The translations under genes were made by a program, and so were the position numbers. The notes below the pieces were generated by a model, which was not told the DNA's origin, made no database searches, and worked only from the letters and a program-made list of their open reading frames with translations. Below, piece by piece: positions 7,885 to 17,326 of a stretch of DNA of 64,000 nt. The stretch's first letter is position 1. Every line of letters starts with the position of its first letter. Origin of the DNA: Exiguobacterium oxidotolerans JCM 12280 (GTDB lineage: Bacteria; Bacillota; Bacilli; Exiguobacteriales; Exiguobacteriaceae); NCBI RefSeq assembly GCF_000702625.1, contig NZ_JNIS01000001.1:806001-870000 (forward strand), given 5' to 3'.

Positions 7885-9453
7885 ATGCCGATGACGGTCC
7901 TGAATATCGAAGAGCTACTCAAGAAGGAGCATGTGTTCAAACAACTATCTGTTGCTGAGCTAGTCGAACATGCAATTCATAACGAAGAAGGGGTTCTTGC
8001 TGAAAATGGCGCTCTGTCTGTAGAAACGGGGAAATTTACAGGTCGTTCACCTAAAGACAAGTTCATTGTTCGCGATCAGTCATGCGAGTCACATATCGAT
8101 TGGGGTCATGTCAATCAACCGATGGAAGCAGACAACTTCGAGCAACTGTTACAAAAAGTTCTTCGCTACATGAATGAAGCAGATCAGCTCTACTACACAG
8201 AAGCTGCTGCTGGTGCAGACACTCATTTTACCCTTCCGGTTCGGATCGTGACACAATATGCTTGGCATAATTTGTTTGCAAAACAACTGTTTTTGCGTGA
8301 ATATCCGACAGAAGCTGCTTTTGAGCCTTTCACGGTTATTTATGCGCCTCACTTCAAAGCAGATCCGAAAGTCGATGGAACGAATTCCGAAACGTTCATC
8401 GCCATGTCATTCGAACATCGGATTGTCTTAATCGGTGGAACGGAATATGCGGGCGAAATCAAAAAATCGATTTTCTCTGTCATGAACTACCTTTTACCTC
8501 AACGAGACGTCTTATCGATGCATTGCTCGGCTAACGTCGGACATGAGGGTGACGTCGCCTTATTCTTCGGATTATCCGGTACTGGTAAGACCACACTGTC
8601 TGCTGACGACAGTCGTCAATTGATTGGTGACGATGAGCACGGGTGGTCCAACGACGGCGTCTTCAATATCGAAGGGGGCTGTTACGCAAAAACGGTCAAC
8701 TTATCGCGCGAAAAAGAACCACAAATCTTTGATGCGATTCGTTTTGGCACTGTCCTCGAAAACGTCGTCCTCGATGATGCACGAATTCCTGACTATGATG
8801 ATACGTCGAAAACGGAAAACACACGGGCTGCTTATCCGATTACAGCAATTGATAATATTGCAGTACCATCACGCGCCGGACATCCGAAAACGATTGTCTT
8901 TTTGACGGCTGATGCTTACGGCGTCCTGCCGCCAATCAGTAAGTTGACGAAGGAGCAAGCGATGTATCACTTCTTATCCGGGTATACATCGAAGTTAGCC
9001 GGAACAGAGCGTGGTGTAACAGAACCGGAAGCGACATTCTCGACATGCTTCGGTTCACCCTTCTTACCGCTCATTCCTGAAAAATATGCAACGATGCTCG
9101 GTGAGCTCATCGACCGACACGGTGTCACGGTTTACCTCGTCAATACAGGCTGGACGGGTGGCGCATATGGGACCGGAAGTCGGATGAAGCTTTCCTATAC
9201 ACGGACGATGGTCAATGCAGCTGTCAACGGCACGCTCGCTGATATCCCGACGGAAGAACATCCGATTTTTGGACTTCATATGCCGCTCGAAGTCCCTGGT
9301 GTCCCAAGCGACTTACTCAACCCTGTCAAAGTTTGGTCGGATGCTGATGCGTATGAACAACAAGCACGGGCTTTGGCAACTAAATTCAAACAAAATTTCA
9401 CACGGTTCGACAGTGCAACTACTGAAATCAAATCAGCAGGGCCACGTGTTTAA
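7885..9453 (+). CDS. pckA: Phosphoenolpyruvate carboxykinase (ATP)
   Basis: PckA (522 residues) converts oxaloacetate and ATP to phosphoenolpyruvate, the first committed step of gluconeogenesis, in the cytosol. The N-terminal substrate motif [13 protein letters not shown] is present. The kinase-1a P-loop [13 protein letters not shown] lies near residues 229-241, followed by the DDEHGW metal site and the EGGCYAK motif. The first ATG at 7885 has AAAGGTGG upstream, and a second ATG lies two codons later. It is divergent from metK. The upstream boxes suggest repression on glucose. Confidence 0.96.
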   Translation: MPMTVLNIEELLKKEHVFKQLSVAELVEHAIHNEEGVLAENGALSVETGKFTGRSPKDKFIVRDQSCESHIDWGHVNQPMEADNFEQLLQKVLRYMNEADQLYYTEAAAGADTHFTLPVRIVTQYAWHNLFAKQLFLREYPTEAAFEPFTVIYAPHFKADPKVDGTNSETFIAMSFEHRIVLIGGTEYAGEIKKSIFSVMNYLLPQRDVLSMHCSANVGHEGDVALFFGLSGTGKTTLSADDSRQLIGDDEHGWSNDGVFNIEGGCYAKTVNLSREKEPQIFDAIRFGTVLENVVLDDARIPDYDDTSKTENTRAAYPITAIDNIAVPSRAGHPKTIVFLTADAYGVLPPISKLTKEQAMYHFLSGYTSKLAGTERGVTEPEATFSTCFGSPFLPLIPEKYATMLGELIDRHGVTVYLVNTGWTGGAYGTGSRMKLSYTRTMVNAAVNGTLADIPTEEHPIFGLHMPLEVPGVPSDLLNPVKVWSDADAYEQQARALATKFKQNFTRFDSATTEIKSAGPRV

Positions 9454-9469
9454 TTAAATTAAGATAATT

Positions 9470-9514
9470 AAAAGGCACCAGACACTGTATGTTCAGTGAG
9501 CTGGTGCCTTTTAA
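9470..9514 (+). terminator. pckA terminator
   Basis: AAAGGCACCAG pairs with CTGGTGCCTTT, with an inner CACTG/CAGTG stem. It ends in a short T-run and also has an A-run on the opposite side, so it may serve both convergent genes. Confidence 0.85.
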
Positions 9515-9520
9515 CGTTCA

Positions 9521-10777
9521 TCAGACGATTGAATCTTCTTCATCCGGTTGCAGATGAAGTTCTTTTTTAGTCAACCAATCTTGACTCTCTTTTAATAGTG
9601 CATAGGCACGCTGTTTTGAAATACCAAAACGATGGGTTAGTTTTTCAAACTGTTCAAATTCACCACGGTCGGCACTAATCGCGAGCAATAAACAATCACG
9701 AAACGGATGATCTTTTCCTTGTAACACGATTTTCAACGTCGACTCGATTGGTAATTGATCAATGATTTCATCAATATCGACTGACAGTAACGCATCGATA
9801 TGCGAGAGCAAACCAATCATGTAAGCACTTTCCGGACGTAACGTCTTTGTTTCAAGTGCAAATAACTCGCATAACTTGGCACAATGCAGTGAAGAACGTA
9901 ACAACTCGTCTGACCACTTGTACGGACTCGCAAGTCGCATCTCTCGTAAAACGATTAACGAAATCCAACTTTTAAGTTGGGAAAACCCGAGCAGTGAAAT
10001 CGCTTGACGAACGGATTCGACGGTATTTCGAAGACCAATCCCGGGAGAATTGATAAGCTGAAGGACTTGCACACTAATGTATGGATTTCCTTCGATTTCA
10101 TCGACGACCTGGTCATAATACTCATCTGATTCGAGCCACTTCAACATCTTTAACAATACAGGCAATTGTGGCGGAACGGCCTTCCCTTTCATCAACATCG
10201 GTTTTGCATAAAAGTAGCCTTGGAACCAGTCGTACCCCATGCTCAAGCTACGCAGATGATCTTCATGCGTTTCGACACGCTCTGCCAACAAACGGATATG
10301 CGGATAGTTTCGTTTAACGATATGTAAAATCGCACTTTGTTCACGTGGGTTGATTGCTTCGATATCAATTTTTATTAAATCAATTAAATCAAACAACTCT
10401 GGACCATGGTTTCGTAATAAATCCGTCACGAAATCATCCAAGGCCAATTGAAATCCAGCCTCTTTCCATTTTTTCAAAACCGACAGCATATGCGAATCGA
10501 TAACGACGGTCTCAAGCACTTCGATGACAAATCGTTTCGGATCTAAGTGATCAATCAGCTCACCTTGTAATAAATCACCGGTGAAATTGATGAATAAACG
10601 TTTTCCTTCTGCCACTCGATCGACACCTAGATGGACGAGCGTATTCGTCAACACGTCCATCGTCGCTAACTCACCATCAAAAATAGCAGGAGCCTCAACT
10701 GAACGATATAATAATTCAAACGCATCGATGGCACCGGATCGATTCACGATTGGTTGTCGTGCCAACAAGATTTCCAT
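9521..10777 (-). CDS. EAL-HDOD protein (c-di-GMP phosphodiesterase family, YuxH-like)
   Basis: This is a 418-residue cytosolic protein. Residues 1-200 form an EAL-type TIM barrel: AFELLYR stands at the EAL position, FINFTGDLL supplies the Asn, ALDDFVTD the DD pair, IKIDIEAI the Lys and LLAERVETHED the Glu. Residues about 210-400 form an HDOD domain (NPYISVQVLQLINSPGIGL). The same architecture occurs in B. subtilis YuxH (PdeH). Several metal-binding positions look conserved, so hydrolysis of c-di-GMP is possible, but the EAL motif itself is FELL, so activity is uncertain. Confidence 0.85.
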   Translation of the reverse strand: MEILLARQPIVNRSGAIDAFELLYRSVEAPAIFDGELATMDVLTNTLVHLGVDRVAEGKRLFINFTGDLLQGELIDHLDPKRFVIEVLETVVIDSHMLSVLKKWKEAGFQLALDDFVTDLLRNHGPELFDLIDLIKIDIEAINPREQSAILHIVKRNYPHIRLLAERVETHEDHLRSLSMGYDWFQGYFYAKPMLMKGKAVPPQLPVLLKMLKWLESDEYYDQVVDEIEGNPYISVQVLQLINSPGIGLRNTVESVRQAISLLGFSQLKSWISLIVLREMRLASPYKWSDELLRSSLHCAKLCELFALETKTLRPESAYMIGLLSHIDALLSVDIDEIIDQLPIESTLKIVLQGKDHPFRDCLLLAISADRGEFEQFEKLTHRFGISKQRAYALLKESQDWLTKKELHLQPDEEDSIV

Positions 10778-10894
10778 CCCGTTCTCCCCTTTTGTCTTCC
10801 ACCCTATAGTTCACTTCATATTTTTTAGTATACCAAATATTGTTTTCTGTTTAAAAAATGCTTTTTTAAAACATATCAATGTTAATGATTTTCT

Positions 10895-10926
10895 AAAAAA
10901 AGTCACCCCGGCTGTTCGAGGTGACT
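10895..10926 (-). terminator. Terminator of the hydrolase/Nudix unit
   Basis: On the minus strand AGTCACC pairs with GGTGACT and is followed by T7. It lies just past the hydrolase stop at 10940. Confidence 0.85.
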
Positions 10927-10939
10927 ACATCCTATGTTA

Positions 10940-11701
10940 TCAGTGCATCATCCAATCGATGATTTCCTTCGTCACAGCAAATTTTTCGTGCAACGGAAAC
11001 TGATGGGCCTGCTCGTAAATCCGAAGCCGCGTCTGGCTCGGGTAGCGTGCAGCGTAATTCGTTGCATGACGTAAGCGAACCTTTTGATCGTATCGTCCGT
11101 GAATCAACAAGACTTGCCCTTGTGGAGCCACGTAGAGAGGCGAACGGATTTGGTACGCTTGTTGTTGCGTCTTTGGCAATCCACCCGTGAAACGGCGTAA
11201 CATCTTTTGCATCGTTCTCTGTTCTTCATATGTCCAGACGAGATTCGTCACGCCTGCCCATGAGACTGTACGCTCGACTGGCCGATGATGCGCTAACAAC
11301 AAAGCCATCTGTCCACCACGAGAGAAGCCGAACACCGAGACGCGTTCCACGTGACGGGTTAACCAATCATATGCCCCTGTTGCATCACGAATATCATGAT
11401 GACCAAAATCTTCCTTCCCAGTGCCCCCTAAATTCCCTCGATAAAAAGGGGCCATGACTAAAAATCCAGCTTGCGCAAACTGCATCAGTCGCGTCGGTCG
11501 AACCATTCCGATATTACGTGTCCCGCCACGTAAATACAGCATCCCTTGCCCATTCGGACGTGTCGGTAAAACAACATACGCACCGACCCGTTCGTGATCA
11601 GATGTTTCATAGTAAATACGAAACGTCCGGAAGGGACCTTGCTTCGGCAATTCAAACCAATCGGCGTTCGGCGAGTACACGAAGTGTCTCCGGAAGGACA
11701 C
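10940..11701 (-). CDS. Alpha/beta hydrolase, prolyl-oligopeptidase-like (YtmA-like)
   Basis: This 253-residue protein has a complete serine-hydrolase triad arrangement. GFSRGGQ (residues about 128-134) carries the nucleophile, HGRYDQKV the Asp, and EQAHQFPLHEK the His. The order and spacing fit the S9-like hydrolase domain of B. subtilis YtmA, also found near ytkD and metK. It begins at a GTG with AAGGA upstream. Its first 50 bases overlap the end of the Nudix gene, implying translational coupling. The substrate is unknown; a short peptide or acyl ester is the family guess. Confidence 0.78.
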   Translation of the reverse strand: MSFRRHFVYSPNADWFELPKQGPFRTFRIYYETSDHERVGAYVVLPTRPNGQGMLYLRGGTRNIGMVRPTRLMQFAQAGFLVMAPFYRGNLGGTGKEDFGHHDIRDATGAYDWLTRHVERVSVFGFSRGGQMALLLAHHRPVERTVSWAGVTNLVWTYEEQRTMQKMLRRFTGGLPKTQQQAYQIRSPLYVAPQGQVLLIHGRYDQKVRLRHATNYAARYPSQTRLRIYEQAHQFPLHEKFAVTKEIIDWMMH

Positions 11702-12125
11702 GGTCCTTCATCATAAAGCTGTATTTTCGATTCGCGTCAAGACGCTGCGGGAGGTCGTCCAACAAAAAGGCTCCGTCTGTCTCGTCGACTGCAAGATGCG
11801 GAACGAGTGATTCAATTTCGGCGAAGTAGATATTCTTAATGATCGTATCGCCTCGTCCTTCGACACGATATTGACCAATGTACGCGAGGCTTGCGATGCT
11901 ACCGCCTGTCTCCTCCATCACTTCCCGGCGTGCCGCTTCTTCCGCTGTTTCACCCGGTTCGACTTTTCCCCCAGGAAACTCGTACCCGCGTTGCTTATGA
12001 TGCGTCAAAAGCCATTTCCCCTCGTACACGGCAATGACCCAGACATGGAGAGGTTTTGTTGAGAATGGATGATCATCGAAACTCAACTCAACTTGATTTT
12101 GATAGTAATCTAAAAATCTAATCAC
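11652..12125 (-). CDS. ytkD: Nudix hydrolase, 8-oxo-dGTPase-type (YtkD)
   Basis: The Nudix box GGKVEPGETAEEAARREVMEETGG is complete (GX5EX7REVXEEXGG pattern). The protein resembles B. subtilis YtkD along its length, including DYYQNQVELSFDDHPFS at the N-terminus and KYSFMMKDRVLPETL near the C-terminus. YtkD is a nucleoside triphosphatase linked to removal of oxidised dGTP. I prefer the GTG at 12125 because GAGGTG stands seven bases upstream. The frame also allows a GTG at 12158, which has a weaker site. It overlaps the downstream hydrolase gene by 50 bases. Confidence 0.85.
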   Translation of the reverse strand: MIRFLDYYQNQVELSFDDHPFSTKPLHVWVIAVYEGKWLLTHHKQRGYEFPGGKVEPGETAEEAARREVMEETGGSIASLAYIGQYRVEGRGDTIIKNIYFAEIESLVPHLAVDETDGAFLLDDLPQRLDANRKYSFMMKDRVLPETLRVLAERRLV

Positions 12126-12218
12126 GTACGTGCACCTCATTTCTTCTTCTACCTTCACTTTACCTGTTTCGAAAGCATTCTAAAAGTGAAAGTGCGTAGG
12201 AATCGAGGAGAATGACAA

Positions 12219-12254
12219 AAAAAGGCATCCCCTATCATGCAGGAGATGCCTTTT
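12219..12254 (-). terminator. pgi terminator
   Basis: On the minus strand AAAAGGCATCTCC pairs with GGGGATGCCTTTT and is followed by a T-run, immediately after the pgi stop. Confidence 0.88.
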
Positions 12255-12258
12255 CAAC

Positions 12259-13608
12259 TTATTTCAAGCGTGCTTCGAGCTCTGCTTTTTCTGCTTCAAA
12301 ACCAGGTTTTCCGAGAAGTGCGAACATATTTTTCTTATATGCCTCAACACCCGGTTGGTCGAATGGGTTAACTCCAAGAAGATAACCGCTCATCGCGCAA
12401 GCTTTTTCGAAGAAGTAGAACAAGAATCCGAGATGATACGGTGTCATCTCTGGTAATTCGACTGTTAAGTTCGGAACTTGACCATCTGTATGAGCAAGCA
12501 ACGTCCCTTCTGCCGCTTTATCGTTGACGAATTGGATTGATTTCCCTTCGAGGAAGTTCAAGCCGTCAAGATCTTGTGCATCTTTTTCAATCGTCAATTC
12601 ATGGCGGGCTTGACCGACTTTGATGACCGTCTCAAACAAATCACGACGCCCCTCTTGCACGTATTGACCCATTGAATGCAAATCTGTCGAGAAGTCGACC
12701 GCTGCCGGGAAGATTCCTTTGAAGTCTTTACCTTCTGATTCTCCGTACAGCTGTTTCCACCATTCTGATACATAATGTAACGCTGGTTCGTAGTTGACGA
12801 GAAGCTCAATCGTTTTTCCTTTTGCATACAATGCATTTCGGACGACCGCATATTGATATGCTTCGTTTTCAGCCAGGTTTTCGTTCGCAAATTTCTCTTG
12901 TGCGTCACGCGCGCCAGCCATCAATTCTTCGATTGAAATACCGGCAGCTGCGATTGGTAAAAGACCGACCGGCGTCAAGACAGAGAAACGTCCCCCGACA
13001 TCATCCGGAATGACGAATGTCTGGTATCCTTCTGAGTCAGCAAGTGTTTTTAACGCGCCGCGTGCTTTGTCCGTCGTTGCGTAAATTCGGTTTTTTGCTT
13101 CAGCCTGACCGTATTTCTCTTCCATGAACGATTTCAACAATCGGAATGAAATTGCCGGCTCCGTCGTCGTCCCTGATTTCGAGATGATGTTGACCGAAAC
13201 ATCTTTTCCTTCAAGTACTTCAAACAAATCATGCAGATACGTCGATGAAATGTTATGACCCGCATAAATGATTTGTGGCGCCTTCCGCTCGTCTTTTGAT
13301 AACAGGTTATGGAAGGAATGACCTAACATCTCGATCGCAGCACGTGCACCGAGGTAAGATCCACCGATTCCGACGACGAGCAATACATCTGAATCTGATT
13401 TGATTTTTTCAGCTGATTCTTGAATACGAGCGAACTCCGCTTTGTCATAGTTCGTCGGTAAGTCGACCCATCCGAGGAAGTCACTGCCGGCACCCGTGCC
13501 GTTATGAATCGCTCCATGTAATGTCTTAACCGTGTCTGCCATGTAATCTACTTCATGTTGCCCTACGAATTGTAATGCTTTCGAATAATCAAAACGTACC
13601 GTTGTCAT
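12259..13608 (-). CDS. pgi: Glucose-6-phosphate isomerase
   Basis: Pgi (449 residues) interconverts glucose-6-phosphate and fructose-6-phosphate. The PGI signatures are seen: [16 protein letters not shown] near residue 80 and [15 protein letters not shown] near residue 145. The C-terminal [16 protein letters not shown] contains the catalytic-region signature. The length matches Bacillus Pgi. I set the start at 13608 ([10 protein letters not shown]), where GGAGGA stands eight bases upstream; the frame is open 20 codons further but without a ribosome site. It lies downstream of an alcohol dehydrogenase gene in the same orientation, as in B. subtilis yugK/yugJ-pgi. Confidence 0.96.
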   Translation of the reverse strand: MTTVRFDYSKALQFVGQHEVDYMADTVKTLHGAIHNGTGAGSDFLGWVDLPTNYDKAEFARIQESAEKIKSDSDVLLVVGIGGSYLGARAAIEMLGHSFHNLLSKDERKAPQIIYAGHNISSTYLHDLFEVLEGKDVSVNIISKSGTTTEPAISFRLLKSFMEEKYGQAEAKNRIYATTDKARGALKTLADSEGYQTFVIPDDVGGRFSVLTPVGLLPIAAAGISIEELMAGARDAQEKFANENLAENEAYQYAVVRNALYAKGKTIELLVNYEPALHYVSEWWKQLYGESEGKDFKGIFPAAVDFSTDLHSMGQYVQEGRRDLFETVIKVGQARHELTIEKDAQDLDGLNFLEGKSIQFVNDKAAEGTLLAHTDGQVPNLTVELPEMTPYHLGFLFYFFEKACAMSGYLLGVNPFDQPGVEAYKKNMFALLGKPGFEAEKAELEARLK

Positions 13609-13642
13609 TCCATCGTCCTCCTTATTCATTCGCAAACAAATG

Positions 13643-13680
13643 CGACCTTCCTTCTCATTAAAACGCAAGAAGGAAGGTCG
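13643..13680 (-). other. Strong hairpin in the adh-pgi intergenic leader
   Basis: CGACCTTCCTTCT and AGAAGGAAGGTCG pair perfectly over 13 bases with a 12-base loop, between the adh stop and the pgi ribosome site. No T-run follows on the minus strand. It may be a weak terminator or mRNA processing/stability element. Confidence 0.6.
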
Positions 13681-13721
13681 TTCAAGTCTTTTGTGAAAAG
13701 ATTAGCAAATGTTAGAGAAAC

Positions 13722-14888
13722 TTATAACGCTGCCGTTACGATTTCACGAACATCTTCGTTCCCAAGTGATTTGAAGTTACCGAAATCACCGCGCGTCATT
13801 GCTGACTTGACGATTGAATCGACTGTATCTTCTTTGATGTCGTAGTCCGCGAGACGGTTTGGTGCACCGAGTGATGTCCAGAATGCACTGATTGCATCAA
13901 TCGTCGCATGAGCTGCTTCGATTTCTGATTTACCTTCCGTGTCGACGTTAAAGACGTTTTCACCGAGTGTGACGAAACGATGTGCGTTTGATTCGTCCAA
14001 CACGTGGCGCATCCAGTTTGGGAAGAGGATTGCAAGACCACCTGCGTGTGGGATGTCATGAACCGCTGAGACGGCATGCTCGATGTTATGTGAAGCCCAG
14101 TCACCGCGTGCTCCCATTTGAAGTACGCCGTTTAGTGCCATCGTACCTGCGAAGAGAATTGTTCCGCGAAGCTCAACGTTCTCAAGATCGTTGACGAGTT
14201 TTGGTGCTGCTTCGACGACAGCTTGCATGACGCCTTCTGTCATCCGTTCTTGGACAGGTGCGTGTGCCGTATGGAAGTACTGTTCAAGACAGTGACTCAT
14301 CATGTCAACGATCCCGTAAATTGTTTGGTCTTTTGGAACACTGACCGTGTATTTTGGATCAAGGACTGAGAACGTCGGGAATGTAAGCGGGCTACCCCAA
14401 CCATATTTCTCTTGCGTTTTCCAGTTCGTGATGACAGAACCCGAGTTCATTTCTGAACCAGTTGCTGCAAGTGTCAAGACGGTACCGAATGGAATGACTG
14501 TTTCCGGCGTCGCTTTCCCGATGACAAGATCCCATGCTTCACCTTCATACGGAATACCTGCTGCGATCAGTTTTGTACAGTCGATGACAGAACCGCCACC
14601 TAGTGCGAGCAATGCATCAACACCTGCTTCACGTGCGATCTTAATGCCGCGCTCCGCTGTTTCGATGCGTGGGTTTGGTTCAACGCCGTCACATTCGACA
14701 TATTCGATTCCTGCTTCGTTCAGTTCGCGTGTAACGTCGTCATAGACGCCGTTGCGTTTAATACTTCCGCCACCAAAGACGAGCATGACTTTCTTAGCAT
14801 TTAGTGTTTTAAGTTCTTCTTTGATTTGGCTGACTTGACCGTCACCAAAAATTAATTTCGTTGGATTACGATATTGAAAGTTTTCCAT
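13722..14888 (-). CDS. Iron-containing alcohol dehydrogenase (YugJ/YugK butanol-dehydrogenase type)
   Basis: This 388-residue group III alcohol dehydrogenase acts on NAD(P)H. The nucleotide-binding [12 protein letters not shown] (residues about 93-104) is conserved. The iron ligands are found in [14 protein letters not shown] (Asp and His) and in [21 protein letters not shown] (His residues). The family reduces aldehydes or oxidises short-chain alcohols such as butanol. Position between yugI and pgi matches the B. subtilis yugJ/yugK region. Substrate preference cannot be read from sequence. Confidence 0.9.
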   Translation of the reverse strand: MENFQYRNPTKLIFGDGQVSQIKEELKTLNAKKVMLVFGGGSIKRNGVYDDVTRELNEAGIEYVECDGVEPNPRIETAERGIKIAREAGVDALLALGGGSVIDCTKLIAAGIPYEGEAWDLVIGKATPETVIPFGTVLTLAATGSEMNSGSVITNWKTQEKYGWGSPLTFPTFSVLDPKYTVSVPKDQTIYGIVDMMSHCLEQYFHTAHAPVQERMTEGVMQAVVEAAPKLVNDLENVELRGTILFAGTMALNGVLQMGARGDWASHNIEHAVSAVHDIPHAGGLAILFPNWMRHVLDESNAHRFVTLGENVFNVDTEGKSEIEAAHATIDAISAFWTSLGAPNRLADYDIKEDTVDSIVKSAMTRGDFGNFKSLGNEDVREIVTAAL

Positions 14889-14983
14889 TGTGTGTTGCCC
14901 CCTTGATAAGTAATGAACACCTTACATTATCCACACATTCCCCTTTCGCATCTATTTTAATGCTTATATCGCAAAAAATTGTA

Positions 14984-15018
14984 CAAAAAAAAGAGAACCG
15001 ACCGATGTCGATTCTCTT
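14984..15018 (-). terminator. yugI terminator
   Basis: On the minus strand AAGAGAATCGAC pairs with GTCGGTTCTCTT, followed by a T-run. Confidence 0.87.
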
Positions 15019-15026
15019 AAACATTC

Positions 15027-15419
15027 TTATTTTTGGAAGTTTGATTTTTCAATCCATTCTTCCAATTTGCCTTTTAACACGTTGAAGCCAGGAGCTTCTT
15101 CTTGTTTGAAAGCAGGACCTGCATCGCGACGTCCAGCGTTTTTGCGTGGGCCTTTAGCGCGTGCTTCGCGTTTTGGAGCTTCCTGAGTTGCTTTGATCGA
15201 AAGCTTCATTTTTTTGTTAGCTTCGTCGATGTCGAGAACTTTAACAGTTACTTCATCGCCAACTTTTACGTAATCGTTGATGTCTTTTACGTAATCGTGT
15301 GAGATTTCTGAGATGTGGACGAGACCTTGTGTTTGCTCGTCAAGTGCTACGAAAGCACCGAAGTTTTGAATACCAGTTACTTTACCAGTAACGACTTGGT
15401 CTTTTTCAAAGTTTGCCAT
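15027..15419 (-). CDS. yugI: S1 RNA-binding domain protein, general stress protein 13 family (YugI)
   Basis: This is a 130-residue protein. An S1/OB domain fills residues 4-75: GKVTGIQNFGAFVALD, GLVHISEISHDYV and VGDEVTVKVLDID. A basic, low-complexity C-terminal tail rich in Arg, Lys and Ala follows. In B. subtilis YugI (GSP13) associates with ribosomes. It is cytosolic and probably monocistronic, with its own terminator. A GGGAGTG ribosome site precedes the ATG. Confidence 0.88.
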   Translation of the reverse strand: MANFEKDQVVTGKVTGIQNFGAFVALDEQTQGLVHISEISHDYVKDINDYVKVGDEVTVKVLDIDEANKKMKLSIKATQEAPKREARAKGPRKNAGRRDAGPAFKQEEAPGFNVLKGKLEEWIEKSNFQK

Positions 15420-15489
15420 AGTTTATACACTCCCTAACTAAATTCATCAACTTATAATAACATACTTTTTACAGATGGTAAAAAATATT

Positions 15490-15592
15490 TTTTAAATTGT
15501 TTATTTTTTATTTCTCAAGGGAACATTTTAGTAGCAAGACTTCAAGTATTCCCCCTGATTCTGCCGGACTTTTCGAGTCCGGCCCTTTTTTT
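15490..15592 (+). ncRNA. Candidate small RNA ending in an orphan plus-strand terminator
   Basis: A perfect GCCGGACT/AGTCCGGC hairpin with a TTTCG loop (15563-15583), then CC and a T7 run, forms a strong plus-strand terminator. No plus-strand gene lies upstream: yugI reads away. The preceding 70 bases include a C-rich unpaired stretch (TTCCCCCTG) of the kind bacterial small RNAs use to bind ribosome sites. A possible -35 TTTACA lies near 15470. The transcript itself is inferred. Confidence 0.42.
15563..15591 (+). terminator. Orphan plus-strand Rho-independent terminator
   Basis: An eight-pair GC-rich stem with a five-base loop is followed by CCTTTTTTT. No protein gene on this strand precedes it. 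Confidence 0.82.
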
Positions 15593-15629
15593 GTCCATTT
15601 CTCGATTGACCTAAAAAATAAACAGATAA

Positions 15630-15765
15630 AAAGGACAGTCCGGCCTGCTCGCTTTCTGCGGACAAGCCATCATGCCGCTTCAGATGCGATGCATCTTCCA
15701 GGGTCACAATTAGCTTGTTTTTCCGCAGGAGTCGAGCATGACCTCACCTGTCCTAGCGTAAAGGA
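15630..15765. repeat. Dispersed intergenic repeat copy (GC-rich, inverted-repeat structure)
   Basis: GGACAGTCCGGCCTGCTCGCTTTC opens the element, and GACCTCACCTGTCC closes it. Internally TGCGGACAAGCC pairs loosely with AGCTTGTTTTTCCGCA. On the reverse strand the pattern GACTCCTGCGGAAAAACAAGC ... GAAAGCGAGC resembles the repeats at 29862-30025 and 30104-30180. No open frame of note lies between yugI and nrdF. Confidence 0.55.
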
Positions 15766-15809
15766 AAACGAATCGTGAATCAATAAAAATTTAACGTGGC
15801 ATGCATTAC

Positions 15810-16853
15810 TTACAAATCGTCAAATCCGTTCGCATCCGTCACTTTTGCGTACGAACGTGATTTTTGTTCGAAGAAATCGGATTTCGTCGCATTCATCGAG
15901 TCATCCGAATACGCACGAATCCACGGCATGACGTCCTCGTCATGTCCTTCATAGAGATCGGAGAGACCAATGACGCGAAGTCGTTTATTCGCGAGATACT
16001 TGACGTAGTCACGCATTTCACTGACATCGAGTCCATCCAAGTCACGCAGGACATACTCGCTCCACTCGATTTCGAGATCGACGGCACGCTCGAATGTCGC
16101 GTAGACAAACTTCGTGAATGAACCATCGGCATCGATCTCCGGGTGCTCCGTCAAGACGGCACGCAACAATTGGCTGATGAAGTACGAGTGTTGCAGTTCG
16201 TCACGCTGGATATAACTGATCATCGTCGACGTACCGACCATTTTTTGATGCCGCGCTAAGTTATAGAAGAAGGCAAAACCAGAATAGAAGTTGATTCCTT
16301 CAAGAACGATTGATGCGACGAGTGATTTCGCAAAGTTTTCCGGTGTCCGGTCGTTTTGGAAATCTTCATATAAATCAAGAATAAAGGCATTCCGCTTCAT
16401 GACCATATCGTCATCTTTTGCGATATCAAAAATCCGGTTTTGTTCCGAAAGTGGAACGAGACTCGATAAGACATAGCTGTACGATTGGTTATGGACGACT
16501 TCCTGTTGCGCGATGATCGCAAGAATTGCATGAATCGATGCATCTGACGTGAACATCGCCGACTCTAGGATGTAACGCGTTTGGACCGAGTCTAAGATTG
16601 ATAGCAGACCGATGATGCGTTCAAATGCATCCTGTTCCCGCTCACTCAACTGGTTCCACTGTTGCATGTCTTTTGACATCGAAATCTCATCCGGAATCCA
16701 AAAGTTCGACAAAAGCTGTTTATAGATTGAATAAAACTGCGGATAGGCGATATCGTTCCAGTTGACGATTGAACTCGTCTCCCCACCGATAATGGCTGTC
16801 GCACGATTCGGATGGCGGGCATCAAGCAGTTTGATCTTTTGTAACTGTTCCAT
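15810..16853 (-). CDS. nrdF: Ribonucleotide reductase small (radical) subunit
   Basis: This 347-residue R2-type ferritin-like protein houses the metal-tyrosyl radical used by NrdE to make deoxyribonucleotides. The ligand helix reads AQQEVVHNQSYSYV, with Glu, His three later and the candidate radical Tyr seven later. IVLEGINFYSGF and ISYIQRDELQHSYFI supply the other Glu/His ligands, and LLSILDS gives the Asp. The radical Tyr is kept, unlike metal-free R2 variants. The start at 16853 has AAGGAG and overlaps the flavodoxin gene by 32 bases, indicating coupling. Confidence 0.92.
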   Translation of the reverse strand: MEQLQKIKLLDARHPNRATAIIGGETSSIVNWNDIAYPQFYSIYKQLLSNFWIPDEISMSKDMQQWNQLSEREQDAFERIIGLLSILDSVQTRYILESAMFTSDASIHAILAIIAQQEVVHNQSYSYVLSSLVPLSEQNRIFDIAKDDDMVMKRNAFILDLYEDFQNDRTPENFAKSLVASIVLEGINFYSGFAFFYNLARHQKMVGTSTMISYIQRDELQHSYFISQLLRAVLTEHPEIDADGSFTKFVYATFERAVDLEIEWSEYVLRDLDGLDVSEMRDYVKYLANKRLRVIGLSDLYEGHDEDVMPWIRAYSDDSMNATKSDFFEQKSRSYAKVTDANGFDDL

Positions 16854-17310
16854 GTTGTTCGACTCCTTCTTGCTGTAATTGCAGGATCGTTCGTTTCGTC
16901 CATTCTTTGACGGTATGCGGACGATTCCGTGGTGACTGTTCGATTTTTAACAGTTCACCGGCGAGCGGCACACCAAACTTCGCGAGATGGTAGGCCATTT
17001 CATCAACGGCGCGGCAGTACTTGACGAACATCTTATCGCCCGTACCGAAGACGGCAGCTTGCGGGATTTTGTGCGGACTTTCCTTTAAGACAAGCTTCAG
17101 GCAGTCGCGCATTTCATCCGGTAATTGACCGTCGCCCCATGTGTAAGAACCAAAATAGACGATATCATAAGGTGCTAATTGATATGTCGTCACATCATCA
17201 GCGAACATCATCGTGGGTTCGACGTGCATGTCGGAACAGGCTTTCGCAATCAGTTCCGCAACCTCCTCTGTGTTACCGCTCATTGACGCATATACGATTG
17301 CTGCCTTCAT
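16822..17310 (-). CDS. Flavodoxin in the ribonucleotide reductase operon
   Basis: This is a 162-residue flavodoxin. The FMN phosphate loop is YASMSGNTEEVAE (residues 6-18), followed by FGSYTWGDGQLPDEM for the 50s/60s isoalloxazine loops. It is not the short NrdI protein, which lacks this WGDGQLP signature. Its place between nrdE and nrdF suggests it feeds electrons to NrdF for radical cofactor assembly or to NrdE. The start at 17310 has GAGGGGA upstream and lies 16 bases after the nrdE stop. The frame extends 14 codons further into nrdE. Confidence 0.85.
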   Translation of the reverse strand: MKAAIVYASMSGNTEEVAELIAKACSDMHVEPTMMFADDVTTYQLAPYDIVYFGSYTWGDGQLPDEMRDCLKLVLKESPHKIPQAAVFGTGDKMFVKYCRAVDEMAYHLAKFGVPLAGELLKIEQSPRNRPHTVKEWTKRTILQLQQEGVEQHGTVTKDQTA

Positions 17311-17326
17311 GATATCGTCCCCTCTC

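Noticed and set aside
16822-17310. Calling the middle gene of the nrd operon NrdI
   Set aside because: Motifs YASMSGNTEEVAE and SYTWGDGQLP and the 162-residue length are those of a true flavodoxin; NrdI is shorter and lacks them.
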